A stretch of DNA of 64,000 nucleotides from Acidobacteriota bacterium (GCA_016125275.1 WGMB01000007.1:186001-250000), one strand, 5' to 3'; positions 50,547 through 61,087 are shown, numbered from the stretch's first letter. The notes: generated by a model not told the origin, from the letters alone. Numbers and translations: made by a program.

Positions 50547-52589
50547 ATGGCCTCCGATCTCCGTCTGACGCGCCGCGGCCTGCTGGGAGGCCTCGTCGCA
50601 GCCCCCGCCTTGGCCGCCGTTCCCGCTGCTGCGGCAGCCCCGGCGACCGGCGACGGCGAGCTGCCCGCGCTGTGGACAACACTCGACGGCGCCGAAGTGC
50701 GCGCCGAGGGTGACCGCCTGACGGCTTCCACCGGAGAGGTGCGGCGGAGTTGGCTTTGGCGGGCCAACGGCTTCGCCACCACGAGCCTGCGACGCGTCGG
50801 CGGCGGGCAGGAAGGGCCCGAGTGGGCCGGGCGGCCTCGCGCCGCCGCCGACTGGTCGTACCCGGGCCTGATCGACCCCGCCGATCCTGTTCGGCTGTTG
50901 GCGCTGACGGCCCAGCCGGTGCGCTTCGACCCGCTGACCTCGGACCGCATCGAGATCGTCGCCCGGATCGACCTGCCGGCGGCGGGCCTGGAGCTCGAGT
51001 GGGTCGTCTGGGTCTATCCCGGCGCTCCCGGGCTGCGGACCCAGTTGCGCGTGCGGCGGGGGGAGGGCTTCCCGAACGACGCTCGCGCAGCCGAGGCCGA
51101 CGCGGACTTTCTGCCGATCCGCCGCGAGGGCGTCTCCGTCCGGGCGATGGGCTACTTCAACCACACCCAAGGCCGCAATCTTCCCGACACCGAGATTCTG
51201 CGCGACGAGCCGGTCGAAGGAGACGTGGATTGGGCCTGTCTGCTCCATCTGGAGCGGAATGGAGAAGGCTGCTGCCTGGTCAAGGAGTCGCACAAGTGCG
51301 TCAACCAGACCGGCGTCGATACCGGGGCCTTTCGCTGGACGCCCGACGGCCTGGCCAACACCGGCTGGGGCCCTTCGCCGTCGGACTTCCTGCCGGATCG
51401 TCCGCGGGACTGCTGGGCGGGTTGGGTCGTGCTCGACGACGGCTCCGCGACGGCGAACGAGCTGGCCGTCAAGCGCTTCGACCGGTTGCGCTTTCCCGTG
51501 GACCCACGCCGTGATATCTACATCATGGCCAACACCTGGGGCTCCGGCGAGGCCAAAGCCGAGAGCCTGGCGGCTTCGGCGGAGACGAACATTCTGCGCC
51601 AGATCGAGTCCGCCGCCGACCTGGGGATCGACGTCCAGCAGATCGACGACGGCTGGCAGGGCGACAACCAGTACGAGCGATGGTCTCTGTCCGAGGAGCG
51701 CTACCCGGAGGGCTGGGGACGCGTGCGGCAGGCGGCCCTGGACGCCGGCGTGGATCTGGGGCTTTGGGCGGCCTGGACGATCGACCGCGAAGCCCTGTTC
51801 CGCACCTGGCGCGAAGCAGGGTTCCGTTACTACAAGATCGACTTCGCCAAGTTGGACTCCTACGGCAAGCTCGAAGACCTGTTCGCCAAGATGCGCGAGC
51901 TGGTGGAGCTTTCCGGCCAAACCGTCCGCGTGAACTGGGACGTCACCGAGAATCCGCCGCGGGTGGGCTACTACTACGCCCGCGACTTGGGCAACATCTA
52001 CCTGGAAAACCGCAAGCCGATGGCGCCGGAGCGCGTGGTCTACCACCCCTGGCTGGTCTTGCGCGACGCCTGGCAGGTCGCTCGGTACACGAACCTGAAC
52101 CGCTTTCAGATCAGCATCCAGAACCCCGAGCGGGTCAATCGCAAGGTCAGCGACGCTTGGCGCCACCCGCATCCCTACACCGTGGCCCTGGCTCTGATGG
52201 GCTCGCCGATCTTCTTCCAGGAGACGCACTACTACGGCGAGGACGCCCGCCGGCAGATTCGCCCGTTGTTGGCCCTCTACAAGCAGCACCGCGAGGCCCT
52301 GTACCGTGGGTATGTCTTCGGCATCGGCGCCAAGCCGGACAACGCCTCCTGGACGGGCTTCCAGAGCTGGGACCCGGCCTCGCGCTCGGGCTACCTGATG
52401 ATCTATCGCGAGATCGGCGCGGCCGAGGGCTCGGCGGAGATTCCGCTGCGGTTCGTGGGCGGGAGACGGCTCGAGATCACCGACCTGCGGGCGGAGTCCG
52501 TGCGCTCGGCGACGGCGTCCGCCGACGGCGCGGTGCGGTTCGAGATCCCCGCGGCGCCGGGCTTCCTGTTCCTGCTCTACACGAGCTGA
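50547..52589 (+). CDS. Tat-exported GH36-like alpha-galactosidase family protein, 680 aa
   Basis: A Tat signal (RLTRRGLLGGLVAAPALAAVPAAAAA) precedes a beta-sandwich domain and a TIM barrel of clan D type. Key stretches are DVQQIDDGWQGDNQYERW, AWTIDREALFRTWREAGFRYYKIDFAKLDSYG (KxDF with the probable nucleophile Asp) and VRVNWDVTENPPRVGYYYARDLGNIYLENRK, where the acid/base Asp should lie. The aglycone or sugar specificity is not determined. The enzyme is divergent from the sulfatase, with which it shares the 83-nt upstream region, and could act on the same sulfated polymer. Confidence 0.82.
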   Translation: MASDLRLTRRGLLGGLVAAPALAAVPAAAAAPATGDGELPALWTTLDGAEVRAEGDRLTASTGEVRRSWLWRANGFATTSLRRVGGGQEGPEWAGRPRAAADWSYPGLIDPADPVRLLALTAQPVRFDPLTSDRIEIVARIDLPAAGLELEWVVWVYPGAPGLRTQLRVRRGEGFPNDARAAEADADFLPIRREGVSVRAMGYFNHTQGRNLPDTEILRDEPVEGDVDWACLLHLERNGEGCCLVKESHKCVNQTGVDTGAFRWTPDGLANTGWGPSPSDFLPDRPRDCWAGWVVLDDGSATANELAVKRFDRLRFPVDPRRDIYIMANTWGSGEAKAESLAASAETNILRQIESAADLGIDVQQIDDGWQGDNQYERWSLSEERYPEGWGRVRQAALDAGVDLGLWAAWTIDREALFRTWREAGFRYYKIDFAKLDSYGKLEDLFAKMRELVELSGQTVRVNWDVTENPPRVGYYYARDLGNIYLENRKPMAPERVVYHPWLVLRDAWQVARYTNLNRFQISIQNPERVNRKVSDAWRHPHPYTVALALMGSPIFFQETHYYGEDARRQIRPLLALYKQHREALYRGYVFGIGAKPDNASWTGFQSWDPASRSGYLMIYREIGAAEGSAEIPLRFVGGRRLEITDLRAESVRSATASADGAVRFEIPAAPGFLFLLYTS

Positions 52590-52631
52590 GCCGCCCCGCC
52601 GCCGGATCGGCCTTTGCTATCTTCCAAGGCG

Positions 52632-55598
52632 ATGTCTCCCCCGTCGGAGCTCCTGGCCGGGATCGCGCTCCGGCAACCGCACCGCGCCCGCGCCGATCTC
52701 AAAGGGATCGCGGGCCTGCTCCCGCCCAAGGACGTCGAGATTCTGGCGCAACTGCTGCGGCAGTCGCCGGACCCCGACGCCGCCCTGCACCGGCTGGAGC
52801 GCTTTCTGCGGCTCGACGACCACGCCGTCCACGCCCTGCGCGGCTCTCCCCGGAGGCTGCACGCGGCGATCACGGTGTTCGCCTTCAGTAACTTCTTGAG
52901 TGACGCTCTCGACAAGCGTCCCGAGCTGCTGGCCTGGGCGCTGGACCCCATCCGTTTCTACCGCGGCCTGAGCGCTGACGAGATGCGCAGCGACCTGGCC
53001 TGGATCGATCCGGCGCTCGACGACGCCAAGGCCGCCTTGGTGCTGGCTCGCTTCCGGCGGATGCAGCTATTGCGGATCGGATTGCGAGATCTGCTGGGCG
53101 TGGCCGAGCTGGGGGCGGTGACGCTCGAGCTGTCAAACCTGGCCGACGCCCTGCTGCAAGGAGCGCACGACCACATTCGCGCGCAGTTGGTCCGGCGCTT
53201 CGGGCGCCCTCTGCTGCGGGCCGGCGAGGCCGACATCGAGGGCGGCTTCGTGGTGCTGGCCTTGGGCAAGCTCGGCGGCCGAGAGCTGAACTATTCCTCC
53301 GACATCGACCTGATGTACCTGCACACCGGTGACGGCGTGACGGCCGGTCCGGTCCCCATCCCGAACCACGACTTCTACCAGCAGCTCGCCACACGCCTGA
53401 CCAAGATGCTGTCGCTGATGACGGCCGACGGCTTCTGCTACCGCGTGGACCTGCGCCTGCGCCCAGAGGGGGCGGCCGGCGACCTGGTCACCTCGCTGGA
53501 CGCCGCGGTGGCCTACTACAACCAGCGCGCCCGCGACTGGGAGCTGCAGATGTTGATCAAGGCCCGCCCGGCCGCCGGCGAGCGGCGCTTGGGCGCGACG
53601 CTGCTGCAAATGGTGCGGCCGCTGATCTACCGTACGACCACGGACTTTTCGCTGATCGAGCGGGTCTCGGAATCGCGGGACCGGATCCAGCAGCAGCGCC
53701 GCCGCTCGAACCGGGACCGCGCAGGGCGCAGCCGCCCCGTGGACGTAAAGCTCGAGCGCGGCGGCATCCGCGACATCGAGTTTCTGGTGCAGTGCCTGCA
53801 ACGGCTGCACGGCGGCAAGGACCCCTTCGTGCGCAGCGGCTCCACGCTGTTCGCTCTGCACCGGCTGCATGAGAAGAACCACATCTCATCGTCGGACTAC
53901 GCCGCGCTGAGCTCGGCCTACCACTTTTTGCGCACCTGCGAGCACCGCCTGCAGATGCTCGACAACCGCCAGACGCACGAGCTGCCCCGCAACGGCGACC
54001 AGTTGCGGCTGTTGGAGCGCCGTCTACAGGGCGTATCCTACGGGCCGGCCGAGCCTGAGGCCTTGCCGGCGCAGTTGCAGGAGCACTTTCGAACCGTCGC
54101 TGCGATCTACGAGCGCATCATCCGCTCGCAGTCCGCCGAGACGGAGCTGGAACCGGCGGTGGAGAGCGCGACAGCGCCGAGCCCTGCCGACGAGCTCGAG
54201 CAGAGCTGGCGTCCGCAGTTGCGGCAGATCGAGCTCTCGCACCCGGTCTTGGCCGCGGCTCTAGCGGCTCTGCCCATCGAGCGCGGGGCGAGAGTCTTCG
54301 CCCATCTGCTGGAAACGCTCGTGGGCCGGCCGGATCTGCTCGACCTCCTGGCGAAGTCTCCGGAACTGGTGGCCCTGGCAGGCGACTTGGTCGAGTGCAG
54401 CCCCTTCTTGGCCGAGCACCTGTTGCGATACCCCGACGATCTGACGGAGCTGGCCAATCTCGTTGCGCGTCGGCCCACCCCGGAAGACGAGAGCGATCCT
54501 CCCAACGTCGCCTTGCTCGATACCCTGCCCGAGGCCGCGCCGCTGCGGGACCGCTCGCTGAGCTACGTGGACAAGTCCATGCTGTTGCGCCGCGTCTACC
54601 GCCGCCGCATGCTGGCGATCCTGGCCGACAGCATCCACTACGGCCGGCCGGTGTTCACCACTCTGGCGCAGACCAGCGATCTGGCCGAGTGGGTGGTGCA
54701 GAGGGCCTACTCGATCGCCATGGAGGCGACCCTGGCCGAGCGGGGCCGCGCCGAGCCGCCGTCGCCCATGCTGCAGGTGGTCGCCCTGGGCCGGCTGGGA
54801 ATGCGGGAGTTCGACCTGGGTTCGGACGCCGACCTGATCTTCGTGTTGCCGGACGGAGCGCCCAACCGCCGGTTCTGGAACGTCTTCGCCGGCAAGCTCA
54901 TCGAGGTCATCAGCAGCTACACCGCCGAGGGCCGCATCTTCAGCGTGGACGCGCGTCTGCGCCCCCGCGGCCGTGACGGAGAGCTGGTGCAGGCCGAGTC
55001 CGCCTATCTGACCTACTTCCGCGAGCACGCCGAGGCTTGGGAGGCCTTGAGTTACATGAAGGCCCGCACCGTGGCCGGGGACTTCGAGGCCGGGCGGCGT
55101 TTTCTGGAGCGGCTGCAAACCATCGGCTGGGAACGGTTCGGGCAGAGCGAGGATCTGGCTGGGCTGCTGCGAGGCATGCGCGCCCGGCTGGAGCGGGAAC
55201 AGGGGCGCCCCAACCCGCTCAAGGCCGGCGTCGGCGGCTACTACGACATCGACTTCATCTTGCTCTATCTGCGCTTGCGCAACGCCGGCGTCTTCTTCGA
55301 GTACCTCTCCACGCCGCAGCGCATCGAGATCGTTCGGGCCTACGGCAGCCTCAGCGACGAGCAGGCCGCGCAGTTGCGCCGCGCCGCGGTCTTCTTCCGC
55401 GCGGTCGATCACGCGATACGGGCCTCCACCGGCCACTCCTCGGCTACTCTGCCGGCTTCGCTCGCCCTGCAGGAGACGATCTGCGAGCTGCTGGGCCGCT
55501 GGAGCGCCGTCCAGCCGAGCTCGCAGCCGCTGGCCGCCGTGGTCGAGGGCGTGCGGAGCGGCTCCCGGGCGCTGTTTCGCCAAATCTTGGGCGACTGA
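52632..55598 (+). CDS. glnE: Glutamine synthetase adenylyltransferase/deadenylase, 988 aa
   Basis: The two nucleotidyltransferase domains are evident: LGKLGGRELNYSSDIDLMYL in the deadenylylase half and LGRLGMREFDLGSDADLIFVLPDG in the adenylylase half, each with the GSD/SSDxDL metal-binding acids, joined by helical regulatory segments (GGIRDIEFLVQCLQRLHGG; GVGGYYDIDFILLYL). GlnE modifies a Tyr of glutamine synthetase in response to the PII protein. Neither glnA nor glnB is near. TATCTT with an extended -10 TGC lies 8 nt before the ATG, so this mRNA may be leaderless. Confidence 0.95.
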   Translation: MSPPSELLAGIALRQPHRARADLKGIAGLLPPKDVEILAQLLRQSPDPDAALHRLERFLRLDDHAVHALRGSPRRLHAAITVFAFSNFLSDALDKRPELLAWALDPIRFYRGLSADEMRSDLAWIDPALDDAKAALVLARFRRMQLLRIGLRDLLGVAELGAVTLELSNLADALLQGAHDHIRAQLVRRFGRPLLRAGEADIEGGFVVLALGKLGGRELNYSSDIDLMYLHTGDGVTAGPVPIPNHDFYQQLATRLTKMLSLMTADGFCYRVDLRLRPEGAAGDLVTSLDAAVAYYNQRARDWELQMLIKARPAAGERRLGATLLQMVRPLIYRTTTDFSLIERVSESRDRIQQQRRRSNRDRAGRSRPVDVKLERGGIRDIEFLVQCLQRLHGGKDPFVRSGSTLFALHRLHEKNHISSSDYAALSSAYHFLRTCEHRLQMLDNRQTHELPRNGDQLRLLERRLQGVSYGPAEPEALPAQLQEHFRTVAAIYERIIRSQSAETELEPAVESATAPSPADELEQSWRPQLRQIELSHPVLAAALAALPIERGARVFAHLLETLVGRPDLLDLLAKSPELVALAGDLVECSPFLAEHLLRYPDDLTELANLVARRPTPEDESDPPNVALLDTLPEAAPLRDRSLSYVDKSMLLRRVYRRRMLAILADSIHYGRPVFTTLAQTSDLAEWVVQRAYSIAMEATLAERGRAEPPSPMLQVVALGRLGMREFDLGSDADLIFVLPDGAPNRRFWNVFAGKLIEVISSYTAEGRIFSVDARLRPRGRDGELVQAESAYLTYFREHAEAWEALSYMKARTVAGDFEAGRRFLERLQTIGWERFGQSEDLAGLLRGMRARLEREQGRPNPLKAGVGGYYDIDFILLYLRLRNAGVFFEYLSTPQRIEIVRAYGSLSDEQAAQLRRAAVFFRAVDHAIRASTGHSSATLPASLALQETICELLGRWSAVQPSSQPLAAVVEGVRSGSRALFRQILGD

Positions 55599-55635
55599 GC
55601 CCACCGGCTCCGCCCGCATTGCTAGAATTCGACCC

Positions 55636-56019
55636 ATGCTCAGATTCGCTCCGCTCGCCCTGTTGCTTGCCGCGTTGCTGGCTCCCTGCCCGTCGGCCGC
55701 CCAAGATCGCTTCGATGTGAAGGGGCCGGTCGAGCTCTACATCTGGCTGACGGCCAAGCCGGGCAAGGAACCCGCGATGGAGAAGACCTTCCGCGAAGTC
55801 TTCTACCCGGCCGTGAGCGCGCGTCCGGGCTTCCGGAGCGCGGCGATGGTTCGCAAGCCGGGCACGGCGGAGTACACGGTCCGGCTATCGTTCGTCACCG
55901 AAGACGCCCGCATCGAGTGGGTGAAGTCCGACCCGCACCAGAAGGCCTGGCCGGCGCTGGAGGCGCTTTCTGCGAAGGCCGCCTACGACGGCTTCGAGGT
56001 CATCTTCCCCACCAAGTAG
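55636..56019 (+). CDS. Exported ABM-domain (antibiotic biosynthesis monooxygenase-like) protein, 127 aa
   Basis: The signal peptide (LALLLAALLAPCPSAAQ) is followed by one dimeric ferredoxin-like ABM domain: VELYIWLTAKPGKEPAMEKTFREVFYPAVSARPGFRSAAMVRKPG. Such proteins can oxidise quinols or aromatic compounds without cofactor, or bind heme; an exported version is unusual. No activity can be assigned. TAGAAT with TGC before it lies 7 nt upstream of the ATG, fitting a leaderless start. Confidence 0.75.
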   Translation: MLRFAPLALLLAALLAPCPSAAQDRFDVKGPVELYIWLTAKPGKEPAMEKTFREVFYPAVSARPGFRSAAMVRKPGTAEYTVRLSFVTEDARIEWVKSDPHQKAWPALEALSAKAAYDGFEVIFPTK

Positions 56020-56041
56020 AAGTAGGCCGCCCGCGCGGCGC

Positions 56042-57391
56042 CTACCGCGGGACGCTCCACCAGTCCTGCAGGTCCCGTCCCAACCGCTCGACCAGTTCCG
56101 GCCGGGCGGCGGCTTGGTCGTCGGTCTCGCCGGGGTCCGCGAGCACGTTGTAGAGCTCGGGCTCGAGCTTCATCCAGTCCACGCGCCAGGGCCGGACCAT
56201 CAGCTCCACGGCGGCATTGGGGCGGTAGGGCTCGATCAGCTTCCAGCCGTCCTCGCGCAGCGCCCAGCGGTACTTGAGATTCTTGACCGGGTCGTTCACG
56301 TCGACGGCGGTGTGGGCGAACAGCGACCCGAAGATCTCCTTGCGCTCCATCAGCCGAGCGGCGTTGCGCAGGTCGATGCCGGGCAGGGCGTCCGGCCCTT
56401 CCACGCCGGCGGCGGCGTAGATGGTGGGGGCGAGGTCGATGCTGCTCACCAGCGTCCGCTCATCGCGCCGCGGCGCGATCTTGCCGGGCCAGCGCGCCAT
56501 GATCGGGGTCCGCAGCCCCGCGTCGTACGGGGAGACCTTCGAGCGCGTCTGGAACCACTGCGACGGGTCGGCGGGCTGAATCCAGCCGTTGTCGGAGACG
56601 TAGAGCACCAGAGTGTTCTCGGCTAAGCCGCGCTCCTCGAGGCGTCCCAACAACTGGCCCACGGTCTCGTCGAACCACTCGACCATCGCGTAGTACTTGG
56701 CCACGGCTTCTGGCCGGCCGTCGGTCAGGTACTTGTCGAGCAGACGCTGCGGCGGATCATGCGGCGTGTGAGGCATGAAGGGGGCGTACCAGACGAAGAA
56801 GGGCTTGTCGCCGGCTTGGTCGAGGAAGTCGAAGACCGGCTGCATCGTCTCGCGGCCGATCTTGAGCCCTTCGTCGCCGTGACGGCCGCCGCGGCTGACG
56901 TCGCCGTGCGTCATGCACTCGTCGAAGCAACACTGGCACTGGCCTTCCCACCACTTACCGGATTGATGGCTGACGTAGCCGCGCCGGCCGAGCACGGCCG
57001 TGATGGTTTGCGAGCGCAGGAAGACCTTGACCATGCGTTCGCGGTTGGCGGCGTCTCGCATGGCGCCGTCGGGGTCGTTGCCTGTGATGCCGTGCTGGTG
57101 CGGATACAGCCCGGTCATCATGGTGGCCAGGCTGGGCCGGCACAGCGAGGTCGGCACGTAGCCCCGGGTGAAGACGAGGCTTTCCGAGGCCAGCTTGTCG
57201 AGGTGAGGGGTCCGGATCGCCTCGTGCCCCATGAAGCCGTAGTCGGTCCAGGCATGGTCGTCGGAGATGATCAGCACCACGTTGGGCGGCGGCTGGTCCG
57301 GGGCCGAAGGGGCCACATCGAGGAAGAAGAAGACGACGACGGCGGCGGCCGCGGCGAGGATCTTGATCGTGTTGGCGACGGTGCGGGACAT
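56042..57391 (-). CDS. Exported sulfatase with a CRPSL active-site motif, 449 aa
   Basis: A membrane/signal segment (IKILAAAAAVVVFFFLDVAPSA) precedes NVVLIISDDHAWTDYGFMGH. The formylglycine position reads TSLCRPSLATMMTGLYPHQHG, that is C-x-P-S-L instead of the classical C-x-P-S-R. FVWYAPFMPHTPHDPP and VLYVSDNGWIQ complete the metal site. The Cys is kept and such variants occur in polysaccharide sulfatases, but conversion by the maturase should be tested. It may act with the sulfatase at 49003-50463. A TACGAT box lies 11 nt before the ATG. Confidence 0.88.
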   Translation of the reverse strand: MSRTVANTIKILAAAAAVVVFFFLDVAPSAPDQPPPNVVLIISDDHAWTDYGFMGHEAIRTPHLDKLASESLVFTRGYVPTSLCRPSLATMMTGLYPHQHGITGNDPDGAMRDAANRERMVKVFLRSQTITAVLGRRGYVSHQSGKWWEGQCQCCFDECMTHGDVSRGGRHGDEGLKIGRETMQPVFDFLDQAGDKPFFVWYAPFMPHTPHDPPQRLLDKYLTDGRPEAVAKYYAMVEWFDETVGQLLGRLEERGLAENTLVLYVSDNGWIQPADPSQWFQTRSKVSPYDAGLRTPIMARWPGKIAPRRDERTLVSSIDLAPTIYAAAGVEGPDALPGIDLRNAARLMERKEIFGSLFAHTAVDVNDPVKNLKYRWALREDGWKLIEPYRPNAAVELMVRPWRVDWMKLEPELYNVLADPGETDDQAAARPELVERLGRDLQDWWSVPR

Positions 57392-57443
57392 GACCGCCGG
57401 TTATCGTAGCGCGATGGGTCCCCCGCCGGGTGGCGTCGCCGGT

Positions 57444-58358
57444 CTACGCCGGCCGGATACTCAACGTCCGCTCGGTCGGAAAATCCTCAGGGATCGGCCA
57501 CGTCGCCGCGCCCGTCGCCAGCCACTCCGCGGCCCGGATCACCGTCGTCTGGAAACCCACGCAGCGCACCCGCGCCGGAATCCCTTCGTCGGTCTTCCAG
57601 ATGTGCCCGAACGAGGAGCTGTAGACGCGGCCATTGCCGTAGGCGACCACCCACTCGAGCGGCCACCATGTGTCGGTGGCGTGGTGGCGGCCGTAGCTGA
57701 GGATAGTCAGCGCCTCGGCCGGGCCCCGGGCGTAGGTGTAGACCTCGATGTCCGGCGTCAGCCACTTCTCGGGCATTCCGTGGTTGATCGGGTGCGGCGT
57801 GAGGCGATGGACGACGGTGTCTTGCCGCGGTCCGTGGCTGGTCTTCTCTCCCTGGCCCGGCGGGATGCGCGTGACGGCCCCGTCGGCGTCCAGCCGCAGC
57901 GCGGTCCCTTCGTCCACGCCGCGCCAGCCCAGCCCGATCATGCCGTTGTATTCGGCCCAGTGCGGGAAGGCGTTGTTGGCCGAGTGGTGGACGAGGAGCC
58001 CGCCGCCGTTGCGGACGAAGGCCTCCAGCGCTTGTTCTACCTCACGCGGCCAGCGCAGCTCCGGCTGCTGGATGTTGTTGGCCGTCTGGACGACGAGATC
58101 GTAGTCCGCGAATCGCGGTCGCCACTTTGCCCAGGCCGGGTCGCCGACTTCATGGGGCGAGGTCGATACGTCCGCCCGGAAGCGGCCGGTGTTTTCGAGC
58201 AGATCCTTCAGAAACGCGGTGGTCTTGGGGCCGTCATGGTTGCTGAAGCCGTCCACGATCAGCGCCCGGATCGGCCCCTGCGCGGCCGCGGCCCAAGCGG
58301 CCGGCAGCCCCAGCAGCAGGGTCCTTCGCCCGAGTGTGTTCTGGCTTCCAGCGGACAT
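57444..58358 (-). CDS. Exported ThuA-like glutamine amidotransferase-fold protein, 304 aa
   Basis: The N-terminal signal (GRRTLLLGLPAAWAAAAQ, Tat-like) is followed by the ThuA fold: IRALIVDGFSNHDGPKTTAFLKDLLE, DYDLVVQTANN and AFVRNGGGLLVHHSANNAFPHW, the class-I-amidotransferase-like core in which the usual Cys nucleophile is replaced (VHHSANN). TPHPINHGMPEKW and GRVYSSSFGHIWKTDE are typical of ThuA proteins, which cleave or bind sugars such as trehalose derivatives in related families. TATACT lies 13 nt before the ATG, so the leader is very short. Confidence 0.85.
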   Translation of the reverse strand: MSAGSQNTLGRRTLLLGLPAAWAAAAQGPIRALIVDGFSNHDGPKTTAFLKDLLENTGRFRADVSTSPHEVGDPAWAKWRPRFADYDLVVQTANNIQQPELRWPREVEQALEAFVRNGGGLLVHHSANNAFPHWAEYNGMIGLGWRGVDEGTALRLDADGAVTRIPPGQGEKTSHGPRQDTVVHRLTPHPINHGMPEKWLTPDIEVYTYARGPAEALTILSYGRHHATDTWWPLEWVVAYGNGRVYSSSFGHIWKTDEGIPARVRCVGFQTTVIRAAEWLATGAATWPIPEDFPTERTLSIRPA

Positions 58359-58429
58359 GGCCGAGATGGCTAGTATAGCCGTGCGGCCGGACCAAAGCTG
58401 GCTATAGTGGGGCCTGGGAGAGCCCTTCG

Positions 58430-61081
58430 ATGCCGGAGATGACCGCGGAAGAGATTCGCCTCGAAGAAAGCCGTCTGCGCGACAAGCACTGGAAGCGCTG
58501 GGGCCCTTACCTCAGCGAGAGGCAGTGGGGCACGGTTCGCGAAGACTATTCCACCAACGGCGAAGCCTGGGACTACCTGCCGCACCATCACGCGCATCTG
58601 CGCGCCTACCGCTGGGGAGAGGACGGCATCGGGGGCCTGTGCGACCGCCGCCAATACATCTGCTTCGGACTGGCGTTGTGGAACGGCCGCGACCCCATCC
58701 TCAAGGAACGCCTCTTCGGCGTCACCGGCAAACAGGGCAACCACGGCGAGGACGTGAAGGAGTGCTACTACTACATCGACTCCACGCCCACGCACTCCTA
58801 CATGAAGTACTTGTACAAGTACCCGCAGACGGAGTTTCCCTACAAGGCCCTGGTGGACGCCAACCACGGCCGCACCAAGGACGAGCCGGAGTTTGAGCTA
58901 TGGCACACCGGAGCGTTTGACCAGGAGCGCTACTTCGACGTCTTCGTGGAGTACGCCAAGGAGACTCCGGAAGGCATCCTCATCCGCATCCAAGCCGTCA
59001 ACCGAGGGCCGGATCCGGCTCCGCTGCACCTGCTGCCATCAGTGTGGTTCCGCAACACCTGGTCCTGGAAGCCGCACGCCCGCCGACCCGTGATGTGGCG
59101 CGGGCCGGACCTGCTCGACGGCCGTACGATCGAGCTGGAGCACGACTACTACGGCCGCCGGCGCCTGCTTTGCCAGGGCTCGCCGGAGATGCTCTTCACC
59201 GAGAACGAGACCAACCGGCTGGCGCTGTATCAGGCGCCCAATCGCAGCCCCTTTGCCAAGGACGCCTTTCACGACTACCTGATCCACGGCGAGGCCCACG
59301 CCGTCAATCCTCGCCAGCAGGGGACCAAGGCCGCCGCCCTCTACAGCGCCGAGGTCGGGCCGGGCGAGACCTTCGAGGTCCGCCTACGGCTCACCGACCA
59401 CGCGCCCGAGGACCGCTTCGACGGGCATTTCGACGAGATCTTCCAGCGGCGCGTGGACGAGGCCGACGCCTTCTACGCTCGCACGCTCGGTTCCTGCTCG
59501 CTGTCGCAGGACGCCGCCCAAGTGCAGCGGCAAGCCTTCGCAGGGCTGTTGTGGACCAAGCAGTTCTACCACTACGATGTGACGGCTTGGCTCGACGGCG
59601 ACCCCGGCCACCCGCCGCCTCCGCCGAACCGCAAGCCGCGCAACCTGGACTGGCGCCACCTCTATACCGACGACGTCCTTTCGGTGCCCGATAAATGGGA
59701 GTACCCCTGGTTCGCTGCCTGGGACACGGCCTTCCACTGCGTACCCTTCGCCCTCATCGACCCGGACTTCGCCAAGGAGCAGCTCCTGCTGTTCCTGCGC
59801 GAGTGGTACATGCACCCAAATGGGCAGATTCCGGCCTACGAGTGGAAGTTCAACGACGTAAACCCGCCGGTGCACGCCTGGGCCGCCTGGCGCATCTACA
59901 AGATCGAAAAGCGGCTGACCGGCGTGGCCGACCGGGACTTTCTCGAACGCATCTTCCACAAGCTGCTGCTGAACTTCACCTGGTGGGTCAACCGCAAGGA
60001 CCCCGACGGTCGCAACGTCTTCCAAGGCGGCTTTCTCGGGCTCGACAACGTCGGCGTGTTCGACCGCTCCAACATCCCGCCGGGCCTCAAGCTCGAGCAG
60101 TCCGATTCCACGAGTTGGATGGCGATGTACTGCCTCAACATGCTCGCCATCGCGCTCGAGCTCGCCAAGCAGAATCGTTCCTACTCCGACATCGCCAGCA
60201 AGTTCTTCGAGCACTTCGTCTACATCTCGTACGCCATGCACGACTTCGGCCAGAGCGAGGTCGAGCTTTGGGACGAGCAGGATGGCTTCTACTACGACGT
60301 GCTGCACCGCGCCAACGGCTCGGTCGAGCGGCTCAAGGCGCGCTCGCTGGTGGGCCTGATTCCGCTGTTTGCGGTCGAGACGCTCGAGCCCGACGTCATC
60401 GACAGCCTGCCCGGCTTCAAGCGCCGCATGGAGTGGTTCATCCAGAACCGGCCGCAGTTCCGCCAGCACGTCACGACGCTACAGACGCACGACGGCAAGG
60501 TGCGCCGCCTGCTGTCGATCGTCAACCCCGAGCGGTTGCCGAGGGTGTTGCGGTTGATGCTCGACGAGCACGAGTTTCTGTCGCCGCACGGCGTGCGGTC
60601 GATGTCGAAGTTCCACGAAAAGTACCCCTACGAAACCGAGATCAAGGGCGAGCGCTATCGCGTGAAGTACGAGCCGGCCGAGTCTCGCAGCTACATCTTC
60701 GGGGGCAATTCCAACTGGCGCGGTCCGGTCTGGTTCCCGACAAACTTTCTGCTGATCGAGTCGCTGCAGCGGTTCCACCACTACTTGGGCGACGGCTGGA
60801 AGGTGGAGTGTCCGACGGGATCGGGTCAGTTGCTGACCCTTTGGGAGGTCTCGCGGGAGCTTTCGCAACGGTTGAGCCGGCTGTTTCTGCGCGATGAGGC
60901 CGGTCGCCGGCCGGCTTATGGCGGGGAGGAGCTGTTCCAGTCGAACCCGCATTTCCGCGACCTGATCCTGTTCCACGAGTACTTTCACGGGGACAACGGG
61001 GCCGGTCTCGGCGCTTCGCACCAGACCGGCTGGACCGGTCTGGTGGCGAAGCTCTTGGAGCAGTCCGGCGCTCCCGAGTAG
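58430..61081 (+). CDS. GH63-type glycosidase (MGH1-like), cytoplasmic, 883 aa
   Basis: No signal peptide is present. An N-terminal beta-sandwich ([29 protein letters not shown]) is followed by an (alpha/alpha)6 barrel. Landmarks of clan G glycosidases are [32 protein letters not shown] with the catalytic Asp, [27 protein letters not shown] and [27 protein letters not shown]. Related bacterial enzymes hydrolyse alpha-glucosides or mannosylglycerate. GGAG lies 9 nt before the ATG, with TATAGT about 20 nt upstream. Being intracellular, it probably acts on a compatible solute or oligosaccharide rather than an external polymer. Confidence 0.87.
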   Translation: MPEMTAEEIRLEESRLRDKHWKRWGPYLSERQWGTVREDYSTNGEAWDYLPHHHAHLRAYRWGEDGIGGLCDRRQYICFGLALWNGRDPILKERLFGVTGKQGNHGEDVKECYYYIDSTPTHSYMKYLYKYPQTEFPYKALVDANHGRTKDEPEFELWHTGAFDQERYFDVFVEYAKETPEGILIRIQAVNRGPDPAPLHLLPSVWFRNTWSWKPHARRPVMWRGPDLLDGRTIELEHDYYGRRRLLCQGSPEMLFTENETNRLALYQAPNRSPFAKDAFHDYLIHGEAHAVNPRQQGTKAAALYSAEVGPGETFEVRLRLTDHAPEDRFDGHFDEIFQRRVDEADAFYARTLGSCSLSQDAAQVQRQAFAGLLWTKQFYHYDVTAWLDGDPGHPPPPPNRKPRNLDWRHLYTDDVLSVPDKWEYPWFAAWDTAFHCVPFALIDPDFAKEQLLLFLREWYMHPNGQIPAYEWKFNDVNPPVHAWAAWRIYKIEKRLTGVADRDFLERIFHKLLLNFTWWVNRKDPDGRNVFQGGFLGLDNVGVFDRSNIPPGLKLEQSDSTSWMAMYCLNMLAIALELAKQNRSYSDIASKFFEHFVYISYAMHDFGQSEVELWDEQDGFYYDVLHRANGSVERLKARSLVGLIPLFAVETLEPDVIDSLPGFKRRMEWFIQNRPQFRQHVTTLQTHDGKVRRLLSIVNPERLPRVLRLMLDEHEFLSPHGVRSMSKFHEKYPYETEIKGERYRVKYEPAESRSYIFGGNSNWRGPVWFPTNFLLIESLQRFHHYLGDGWKVECPTGSGQLLTLWEVSRELSQRLSRLFLRDEAGRRPAYGGEELFQSNPHFRDLILFHEYFHGDNGAGLGASHQTGWTGLVAKLLEQSGAPE

Positions 61082-61087
61082 TTCTGG

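Noticed and set aside
58430-61081. Export of the GH63-type enzyme
   Set aside because: The N-terminus is charged and lacks any hydrophobic or twin-arginine segment, so a cytoplasmic location was kept despite exported neighbours.
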